A stretch of 6,879 bases of DNA from Gemmatimonadota bacterium (GTDB taxonomy: Bacteria; Gemmatimonadota; Gemmatimonadetes; Longimicrobiales; Longimicrobiaceae), in assembly GCA_019348475.1 (NCBI GenBank), contig JAHWJJ010000254.1:1-6879 (forward strand), read 5' to 3'. Made by a program: the position numbers and the translations under genes. How positions within the stretch are numbered: position 1 is the first letter of the stretch; each line of letters begins with the position of its first letter. Positions 1-3,916 of the stretch are shown one piece after another. The notes under the pieces were generated by a model. That model was not told the DNA's origin. It saw only the letters and a program-made list of their open reading frames with translations, and ran no database searches.

Positions 1-2
1 AG

Positions 3-230
3 CTGGGCGTGGCCGACGCGGCGGCGCAGAGGCCGCCGCCGCCGCGGCGCCCCGCGCTGGGGGTGAACCCGTACGCCGCCGTGCCGCCGCGCCCGCAGCC
101 CATGCGCACCAACCGCGAGGAGACGCCGGCCCCCGCGCCGGCGGCCGCCGGCCCGGCGGTGGGCCGGAACGATCCCTGCCCCTGCGGCAGCGGCAGGAAG
201 TACAAGCAGTGCCATGGGCGGAATGCTTGA
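3..230 (+). CDS. secA: SecA preprotein translocase, C-terminal end (5' truncated)
   Basis: The last 75 codons of a gene that begins before the window, ending at TGA 228-230. The visible part is a proline- and alanine-rich linker of about 50 residues followed by a SEC-C zinc-binding tail ([20 protein letters not shown]), with the CxCx8CH metal-ligand pattern. In SecA this tail follows a flexible linker and contacts SecB and the ribosome, while the missing N-terminal part is the ATPase motor that drives proteins through SecYEG. The tail with a low-complexity linker is what the C-terminus of a bacterial SecA looks like. SEC-C motifs also occur on unrelated proteins, and the motor domain is not visible, so a different SEC-C protein cannot be excluded. 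Confidence 0.85.
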   Translation: MGVADAAAQRPPPPRRPALGVNPYAAVPPRPQPMRTNREETPAPAPAAAGPAVGRNDPCPCGSGRKYKQCHGRNA

Positions 231-240
231 CCGCGGCGCA

Positions 241-300
241 GGGAAGTAGGGAATAGGGAATAGGGAATAGGGAATAGGGAATAGGGACTAGGCAATAGGG
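241..300. repeat. GGGAATA heptamer tandem array
   Basis: Five perfect GGGAATA units run from 249 to 283. They are preceded by an 8-nt variant (GGGAAGTA, 241-248) and followed by two degenerate units (GGGACTA 284-290, GGCAATA 291-297) and a final GGG. It is AT-richer than its surroundings and non-coding. It resembles the short tandemly repeated repetitive (STRR) heptamers known from cyanobacterial intergenic DNA. It probably arose by replication slippage or as a dispersed repeat; no function can be read from the sequence. Confidence 0.9.
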
Positions 301-352
301 CAGCGGGAGGAGTTCGAGCCCGTTTGCGAATCCGTGGGATGCCGGACAGGGC

Positions 353-385
353 AGGGCCCCGGGACAGAAAGTGTCCCGGGGCCCT
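353..385. terminator. Perfect 14-bp hairpin, possible secA terminator
   Basis: The arms AGGGCCCCGGGACA (353-366) and TGTCCCGGGGCCCT (372-385) are perfect reverse complements around a 5-nt GAAAG loop. The hairpin lies 123 bases after the secA stop. On the plus strand it is followed by TTGG, not a U-tract, so it is a poor classical intrinsic terminator. It could instead be a U-independent terminator, an mRNA 3'-end stabiliser or a dispersed palindrome. The hairpin itself is certain; its role is inferred. Confidence 0.5.
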
Positions 386-622
386 TGGCCGTGCTGTGTC
401 TCCACCGCGTTTTCCGCCGTCCTGCCGTCCCTGCCGAATGGGGGATGCTCGCGCGCGTGGGTGGCGGCTTCTGCGCGTCGCTCGCGCCCGACGTTCAGCG
501 CGGGTGAATGCCACGTGTGGCGTGGTGTGCGCGCATGCATTTGTGGCTTGCGTGGTACGGCGTATTCCATGTACACATTCAGGGTCGCAGCACCGCATCT
601 TCCCGTTTGAGAGCGAGCCAGA

Positions 623-970
623 ATGCGTGCACTGGTCGTGGTTCTCATGAGCGTCGGCGCGGCGTCCGCGGTCCCCGCGGCCCCCGATGCGTTTCACCGC
701 GCCGCGGCGGATGCGCGCTCCGTACTGGACCAGGTGGAGCGGGCGGAGGCGGCGTATCGCGTACGCCACGGCCGGTACACGGCCTCGCTGCGCGCGCTGG
801 GGGTGGAGCGGCCCCGTGGCGTGGACCTGCGGATCGCGGCGGAGGGGCCCGCCGGCTACTCCGCCGTCGCGATCACCAGCACGGAGGAATGCGCCGTCTT
901 CCACGGGCGCGCGCGCCCGCCGCGCCACTGGGTGCGTACGCCGGGGCGGATCGCGTGCCGGGGGCGGTGA
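623..970 (+). CDS. Small secreted protein with a pilin-head-like domain
   Basis: A 115-aa protein starting at ATG 623 and ending at TGA 968-970. Residues 1-16 form a short signal peptide (MRALVVVLMSVGAASA) with a likely signal peptidase I cut after ASA. The mature part follows the layout of the globular domain of type IV pilin/pseudopilin-like proteins: a helix with AEAAYRVRHGRYTASLRALG (about 41-60), then beta strands (GVDLRIAAE, GYSAVAIT), then ECAVF. Cys90 and Cys112 could form the C-terminal disulphide loop common in pilins. There is no prepilin peptidase motif and no long hydrophobic N-terminal helix, so it should be released or periplasmic instead of assembled. The ribosome binding site is weak (GAGCGAG, 611-617). 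The pilin resemblance is pattern recognition and no pathway can be assigned. The gene stands alone. Confidence 0.65.
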   Translation: MRALVVVLMSVGAASAVPAAPDAFHRAAADARSVLDQVERAEAAYRVRHGRYTASLRALGVERPRGVDLRIAAEGPAGYSAVAITSTEECAVFHGRARPPRHWVRTPGRIACRGR

Positions 971-996
971 GGCGATTCGGGGCCGCGGCACCGTCA

Positions 997-1071
997 CCGC
1001 GGGTTGAAACCCGCGGCTGAAAAGCCACAAGCCCCGCCCCGGCCGCTGGCGCGTCCGTGCGGGGCTTCACC
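997..1071 (-). repeat. Left composite two-hairpin repeat flanking the transposase (inverted copy)
   Basis: Read on the minus strand, this is GGTG, then a long hairpin with arms AAGCCCCGC/GCGGGGCTT (plus-strand positions 1059-1067 and 1029-1037), a 12-nt linker (GTGGCTTTTCAG), then a short hairpin CCGCGGGTT/AACCCGCGG (997-1016) with a 2-4 nt loop. The order and linker match the copies at 1519-1596 and 2943-3017, but the loop of the long hairpin is different. It lies in inverted orientation to the copy on the other side of the transposase, as expected for REP/BIME ends used by a REP-associated tyrosine transposase. Confidence 0.8.
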
Positions 1072-1097
1072 TGCCAAAACTACGTTCGCTCGATGAG

Positions 1098-1514
1098 ATG
1101 AGTCGCACGCATACGCGACTTTACGCGCACATAGTCTGGTCCACGTTCGACCGCGCGCCGATCATCACGCCGGCGATCCGTGATCGCATCTATCCCATGA
1201 TGCAGCGGCACGCCACCAACCTGGGCGCGGAGGTGATCGCGATCGGCGGGATCGAGGATCACGTGCATGTCCTCGCGCGGTTTCCCTCCAGGCTCGCGAT
1301 CTCGGAGCTGGTGCAGAGGATGAAGGGCGCCTCCTCGTACCTGGCCTCGCAGGTGATGGGGGAGCTCTTCCGATGGCAGGGTTCGTACGGCGCGTTCACC
1401 GTGTCGGAACGCGGCGTGGACAGGGTGCGTGCCTACGTCTTGAACCAGGAGGCGCACCACCGCGGCGGAACCACGCATCCGCTGCTGGAGATCACGGAAG
1501 AGCAGGCGTCTTGA
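1098..1514 (+). CDS. REP-associated / IS200-type tyrosine transposase (Y1, HUH)
   Basis: A 138-aa single-domain Y1 transposase, about the normal length for this family. It begins with the usual MSRTHTRLYAHIVWST segment, which supports the ATG at 1098. The HUH metal-binding motif is His55-Val-His57 in GGIEDHVHVLAR. The catalytic nucleophile is Tyr113 in VRAYVLNQEAHHR, with Gln117 four residues on, matching the Tyr-x3-Gln spacing of IS608 TnpA. Such enzymes act as dimers that cut and rejoin single-stranded DNA at hairpins near the element ends. No accessory TnpB is present. The gene lies between inverted composite hairpin repeats (997-1071 and 1519-1596), the layout of a REPtron. All catalytic residues are intact, so the gene is likely functional. 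The upstream ribosome binding site is weak (GATGAG, 1092-1097). Confidence 0.93.
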   Translation: MSRTHTRLYAHIVWSTFDRAPIITPAIRDRIYPMMQRHATNLGAEVIAIGGIEDHVHVLARFPSRLAISELVQRMKGASSYLASQVMGELFRWQGSYGAFTVSERGVDRVRAYVLNQEAHHRGGTTHPLLEITEEQAS

Positions 1515-1518
1515 TGCC

Positions 1519-1596
1519 GTTGAAGCCCGGTTCGGCGAGCGTAGCGAGCCGAGACCGGGCTTCTGGCCCTTTCCAGCCCCGGGCTTTAGCCCGGGG
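1519..1596 (+). repeat. Right composite two-hairpin repeat
   Basis: GTTG (1519-1522) is followed by a long hairpin. Its arms AAGCCCGGT (1523-1531) and TCGGC (1532-1536) pair with GCCGA (1548-1552) and ACCGGGCTT (1554-1562), leaving one bulged G at 1553 and an 11-nt loop, GAGCGTAGCGA. A 14-nt linker, CTGGCCCTTTCCAG (1563-1576), which can itself fold, leads to the short hairpin CCCCGGGCT/AGCCCGGGG (1577-1596). The GTTG at the foot of the hairpin is reminiscent of the GTAG-type tetranucleotide that REP-associated transposases recognise. The element sits between two convergent genes and could also act as a bidirectional transcription stop. Confidence 0.85.
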
Positions 1597-2602
1597 TACT
1601 CCGCGCGGCGCCCACCCCCGCCTCCCCCGTGTCCGCCCCCTCCGCCCCCTCCGCCTCGTCCACCACCTCCGCCTCGCCCGCATCCTCCGGGGCGTGTGGG
1701 ACCATCAGGATGAGGCGGTGGGGGCCGATGTCGTAGTCGAACCGGCGCGCGCTCAGCGGCTCGCCGTCGGCGTTCACCGTCATCTCATGCTCCGACTTCA
1801 CCGTGAGCTCGCGCACCTTCAGGTAGGTGACCTTGGGGTGGTGCACGTGGCTCCCCGCGCGGATCTGCGGCGCGATGCGGACCAGCTCCATGTGCGTGAG
1901 CTCCTGCACGATGCACAGGTCCAGCAGGCAGTCCGCCGGGTCCGCCTCGGCCGTCACCCAGTTCCCCCCGCCCGTCCTCCACGCGTTCCCCACCGCGAAC
2001 AGCAGGAACGCACCGTCGTACAGCACCTCTCCGCCGGAGCTGAAGCGGGCCCTGGACGCCTGCAGGTGCACGAACTTGCGCACCCCCGTGATCAGGTACG
2101 CCACCGGCCCCAGCACGCGCTTCAGGTCGCCCGACGCCTCGTCCGTGGCCTCGGCGCCCAGGCCCCCGGTGGAGACGTTCAGAAAGTAGCGGCCGTTCAC
2201 CCGCCCCACGTCCACGGGGTACGCCTCGCCCCGGATCGCATCCAGCAGCGCCCCCTCCGGATCGCCGCCGCGAATCCCCATCCCCCCCGCCAGGTCGTTC
2301 CCCGTCCCCAGCGGGACCATGCCCAGCCGCGGCAGCCCGGCCGGCTTCCCTTCGTCGTCCCGCTCGTCGCACCAGTCGAACAGCCCGTTCACCACCTCGT
2401 TGATGGTGCCGTCGCCGCCGCACGCCACCACCAGGTCCGCGCCGTACTCGGCGCTCTTCCACGCGAAGCGGTGCGCGTCCCCCGCCTCGAAGGTCACCCG
2501 TGGATGCACCGTGTGCCCCTCCTCCCGCAGCCGCTCCACCCCCGCCCGCAACGACTCCACTGCCTCGGGCGAGGGCGGGTTGATGATCACCGAGATGTGC
2601 AC
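1586..2602 (-). CDS. Diacylglycerol kinase family lipid kinase (YegS/DgkB-like)
   Basis: A cytoplasmic lipid kinase expected to transfer phosphate from ATP to diacylglycerol or a related lipid. With the GTG at 2602 it has 338 residues and opens with the family's first strand (HISVIINPPSP). The nucleotide-binding motif GGDGTINEVVNGL is at residues 62-74, PLGTGNDLAGGMG at 97-109, NVSTGGLGAEATDE at 142-155, and the conserved late DGE at 279-281. About 35 acidic, alanine/glycine-rich residues extend beyond the normal fold. The TAA stop (1586-1588) lies within the terminal hairpin of the right-hand repeat, so the last residues are repeat-encoded. The start is uncertain: there is no clear ribosome binding site. 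The frame stays open upstream to 2809, but that stretch encodes low-complexity repeats and is unlikely to be translated. The exact substrate cannot be told. Confidence 0.9.
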   Translation of the reverse strand: MHISVIINPPSPEAVESLRAGVERLREEGHTVHPRVTFEAGDAHRFAWKSAEYGADLVVACGGDGTINEVVNGLFDWCDERDDEGKPAGLPRLGMVPLGTGNDLAGGMGIRGGDPEGALLDAIRGEAYPVDVGRVNGRYFLNVSTGGLGAEATDEASGDLKRVLGPVAYLITGVRKFVHLQASRARFSSGGEVLYDGAFLLFAVGNAWRTGGGNWVTAEADPADCLLDLCIVQELTHMELVRIAPQIRAGSHVHHPKVTYLKVRELTVKSEHEMTVNADGEPLSARRFDYDIGPHRLILMVPHAPEDAGEAEVVDEAEGAEGADTGEAGVGAARSTPG

Positions 2603-2674
2603 GGGCCGTCGTCGGGTCAGGGGATTCCGTCTCTCTTCGCGCCCCGCGGGGGGGCAAGAACTTCGCCATGCCGG

Positions 2675-2714
2675 GTGCGTGGGTGCGTGAGTGCGTGAGT
2701 GCGTGAGTGCGCGA
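2675..2714. repeat. GTGCGTGA 8-bp tandem array
   Basis: Five consecutive 8-bp units: GTGCGTGG (2675-2682), three perfect GTGCGTGA (2683-2706) and GTGCGCGA (2707-2714), followed by decayed GCGAGAGTGCGAGA. It lies 73 bases upstream of the lipid kinase start, where copy-number change might alter expression; that is inference only. Confidence 0.9.
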
Positions 2715-2810
2715 GCGAGAGTGCGAGAGGGCGGAACGCGCCGGATGGGGAGTGGACGCGATCTGACGTGGTTCTTTGTGTGCATTCGAGCCCGAGAACG
2801 GCGTCTCACG

Positions 2811-2852
2811 CGGAGGGCGCGGAGGGCGCGGAGGGGCGGAGGACGCGGAGAA
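2811..2852. repeat. CGGAGGGCG 9-bp tandem array
   Basis: Two perfect CGGAGGGCG units (2811-2819, 2820-2828), a 10-nt variant (2829-2838), a shortened unit (2839-2845) and CGGAGAA. Preceded by TCTCACG, it matches the general look of the dispersed CTCACGCGGAG...GCGGAGAA intergenic repeats seen in many unrelated bacterial genomes. That comparison is from memory. Confidence 0.75.
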
Positions 2853-2942
2853 CCCGATCCTCATCTTTGCTGAACCACGAGGGCGCCACAGGGAAGGAAC
2901 GACGATTCACGATCTGAAAGCCACGCCCGCGTAACTCCGGCA

Positions 2943-3017
2943 GTTGAAGCCTTGTTCGGCGAGCGTGAGCGAGCCGAGACGGGGCTTCTCGCTTTGCCAG
3001 CAGCGGGTTTACCCGCT
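2943..3017 (+). repeat. Orphan composite two-hairpin repeat upstream of mraZ
   Basis: Third copy, in the same orientation as the one at 1519, without a transposase. GTTG (2943-2946), arms AAGCCTTGT (2947-2955) and TCGGC (2956-2960), a 12-nt loop GAGCGTGAGCGA, GCCGA (2973-2977), bulged G (2978), ACGGGGCTT (2979-2987). The outer stem differs from the 1519 copy but still pairs, with two G-T wobbles. A 14-nt linker precedes the short hairpin AGCGGGT/ACCCGCT with a TT loop (3002-3017). This is what a non-autonomous REP copy moved in trans by the nearby transposase would look like. Confidence 0.85.
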
Positions 3018-3021
3018 CATC

Positions 3022-3051
3022 ATCGCGCGGGCGCTCGTGCTTCCGCGCGAT
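3022..3051. repeat. Additional 9-bp inverted repeat
   Basis: ATCGCGCGG (3022-3030) and CCGCGCGAT (3043-3051) are perfect reverse complements around a 12-nt loop, directly after the orphan composite repeat. The other two copies lack it, so it is probably not part of the repeat. The rest of 3052-3170 shows nothing recognisable. Confidence 0.55.
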
Positions 3052-3170
3052 ACCCCATCATCCGGCTGCACACGCGTTCACAAGACCGCGTTCGCCTCCG
3101 CGCGGTTGCCGGGTGGGGAATCCGCACGGCCGATCGCCGGAGATCTGCCGATGTTCGGCGTATCTTCACC

Positions 3171-3198
3171 TTGACGCGGGGGCCGGGGAGATTACCTT
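3171..3198 (+). promoter_or_regulatory. Probable mraZ (dcw operon) promoter
   Basis: A good -35 box TTGACG (3171-3176) is followed after 16 bases by TACCTT (3193-3198), a moderate -10 box. Transcription would start near 3205, inside the GTGG box array and about 60 bases before the mraZ ATG. The -35 is strong for such GC-rich DNA; the -10 is weaker and could be shifted by a base or two. Confidence 0.55.
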
Positions 3199-3244
3199 GT
3201 GGGGCACGGTGGGGAGAAGTGGGGGAGAGTGGAGAGGAGTGGCG
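3199..3244 (+). promoter_or_regulatory. Probable MraZ operator: five GTGG boxes at 10-bp spacing
   Basis: GTGGGG at 3199, 3209 and 3219, GTGGAG at 3229 and GTGGCG at 3239: five direct repeats, each starting exactly 10 bases after the last. Established work on E. coli MraZ describes binding to TGGG-type direct repeats separated by 5-nt spacers upstream of mraZ. This array fits that rule and sits between the promoter and the mraZ start, so MraZ probably represses its own operon here. Confidence 0.8.
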
Positions 3245-3264
3245 GTCGCGTTCACCGGAGCCCC

Positions 3265-3696
3265 ATGAGCGGCTTCCTCGGGAGCTACACGCACCAGATC
3301 GACGAAAAGGGGCGGCTGAGCCTTCCCGCCTCGTTCCGGCGAGACGGGGGGGACGAGCCGCTGATTCTGGTGCACGTGAACCCCGATTCGCTCACCCTCT
3401 TTCCCCGCCCGGTGTGGAGCCAGATGGAGGAGCGCCTGCGCGAGACCCTGCGGCGCAACCCGGGCGCGCGGCCGTACGTGCTGCGCGTGACCGCCAACGC
3501 GGTGGAGGTGGTGCCCGACAAGCAGGGGCGCATCCTGGTGCCGCAGCGGATGCAGAAGGAGGTGGGGATCACGGGCCCCACGCTGGTGGTGGGGGCGATC
3601 GACCGCATCGAGCTGTGGAACCCCGAGACCTTCGACGCCGTGACCGCGCAGCCCGTCCCCGACGTGGAGCTGCTGGCGCACGAGATCTTCGCCTGA
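3265..3696 (+). CDS. mraZ: Transcriptional regulator / cell division protein MraZ
   Basis: A 143-aa DNA-binding protein, the family's usual length, made of two AbrB/SpoVT-like half-domains. The first carries DEKGRLSLPASFR (residues 13-25) and the second DKQGRILVPQRM (85-96), both showing the DxKGR-x3-P type signature. MraZ forms ring-shaped oligomers that bind phased repeats in front of its own operon and represses the dcw genes. It is the first gene of the cluster here, as usual. ATG 3265 is chosen because it gives the canonical start MSGFLGSYTHQIDEKGR and has GGAG (3257-3260) 4 nt upstream. An in-frame GTG at 3199 would only translate the operator repeats. The next gene begins 22 bases after its stop. 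Confidence 0.95.
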   Translation: MSGFLGSYTHQIDEKGRLSLPASFRRDGGDEPLILVHVNPDSLTLFPRPVWSQMEERLRETLRRNPGARPYVLRVTANAVEVVPDKQGRILVPQRMQKEVGITGPTLVVGAIDRIELWNPETFDAVTAQPVPDVELLAHEIFA

Positions 3697-3718
3697 CCTT
3701 ATCACCCCCGGAGCGCGC

Positions 3719-3916
3719 ATGGTCTTTCCCGCCAACCCCGCGATGTTCGGCCCGCTGCCGCCGCCGCCCCCGCCCTGCGGGATGGACCGGCACGTGGGGC
3801 CGTTCGAGCCCCTGGGCGAGCTGCGCGACTTTCTGGGCACCGACTGGTTCTGCTGCCGGTCGTGCCGCGCCACGGTGACGGCCCGCAACGCCCGCGGCGC
3901 GCTCTTGCGCGCGTGA
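3719..3916 (+). CDS. Small cysteine-containing protein of unknown function in the dcw operon
   Basis: A 65-aa protein I do not recognise. ATG 3719 has GGAG (3710-3713) 5 nt upstream. Its stop TGA (3914-3916) overlaps the GTG start of rsmH as GTGA, the same junction used at the next two gene boundaries, which argues strongly that it is translated. Nearly all codons end in G or C. The N-terminal third is proline-rich with a run of six prolines (14-19). Cys20 and His25, then Cys45, Cys46 and Cys49 (WFCCRSCRATV), could form a small zinc site. The C-terminus is basic (RNARGALLRA). There is no signal peptide or membrane segment, so it is probably cytoplasmic. Placement suggests co-expression with division genes; a metal-binding role is inference. 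The alternative is a leader-type ORF that only couples rsmH translation to mraZ. Confidence 0.75.
   Translation: MVFPANPAMFGPLPPPPPPCGMDRHVGPFEPLGELRDFLGTDWFCCRSCRATVTARNARGALLRA

Larger units (their letters stand above)
231..622. other. Intergenic region after secA
   Basis: About 390 bases without a convincing gene. It holds the heptamer array at 241-300 and the perfect hairpin at 353-385, both listed separately. From 386 to 622 the composition is less extreme than in the genes, and the overlapping open frames have no recognisable motif or ribosome binding site. A weak promoter-like pair (TTGCGT at 548-553 and TACACA at 572-577, spacer 18) lies before the small secreted-protein gene, but it is too poor to call. 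Confidence 0.5.
997..1596 (+). mobile_element. REPtron-like element: transposase with inverted hairpin repeats
   Basis: A unit of about 600 bases: the inverted left repeat, the HUH/Y1 transposase gene, and the right repeat starting 5 nt after the transposase stop. The outer edges are set here by the terminal short hairpins. I see no target-site duplication, which is expected, since Y1 elements of the IS200/IS605 group do not make one. The alternative is a TnpA-only IS200-like insertion sequence; the orphan repeat at 2943 favours a REP system, in which a resident transposase spreads non-autonomous repeats. Confidence 0.7.
2603..2942. other. Repeat-rich intergenic region between lipid kinase and mraZ region
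   Basis: About 340 bases with no convincing gene on either strand. It holds an 8-bp tandem array (2675-2714) and a 9-bp array (2811-2852), listed separately. Next to the latter, ACCACGAGGGCGCCACAGGG (2874-2893) resembles another type of short degenerate repeat common between bacterial genes. The minus-strand promoter of the lipid kinase should lie here, but I cannot pick out convincing elements. Confidence 0.5.

Noticed and set aside
241..300. CRISPR array
   Set aside because: The units are 7 bp and contiguous, with no spacers; this is a simple tandem repeat.
508..1020. 170-codon plus-strand open frame overlapping the small secreted protein
   Set aside because: Arg/Gly-rich product with no signal or domain; the other frame has a signal peptide and pilin-like pattern.
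971..1097. Riboswitch or attenuator before the transposase
   Set aside because: The hairpins there match the composite mobile repeat copies elsewhere in the window, so a separate regulatory RNA is not needed to explain them.
2603..2668. Alternative kinase start MAKFLPPRG in another minus-strand frame, requiring a frameshift
   Set aside because: The kinase fold is complete from the GTG at 2602, so no frameshift is needed; the alternative frame has no family resemblance downstream.
1373..2698. 441-codon plus-strand open frame
   Set aside because: Antisense to the lipid kinase, whose GGDGT and GTGND motifs are unmistakable, and overlapping the transposase end in another frame.
2603..2809. N-terminal extension of the lipid kinase to the upstream ATG
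   Set aside because: The extra residues (THSRTHAPTHP and similar) merely translate the 8-bp tandem array, and the family normally starts at the first strand near HISVIINP.
3199..3264. Upstream GTG start for mraZ
   Set aside because: It would translate the phased operator repeats and overlap the promoter; ATG 3265 gives the canonical N-terminus and has a ribosome binding site.
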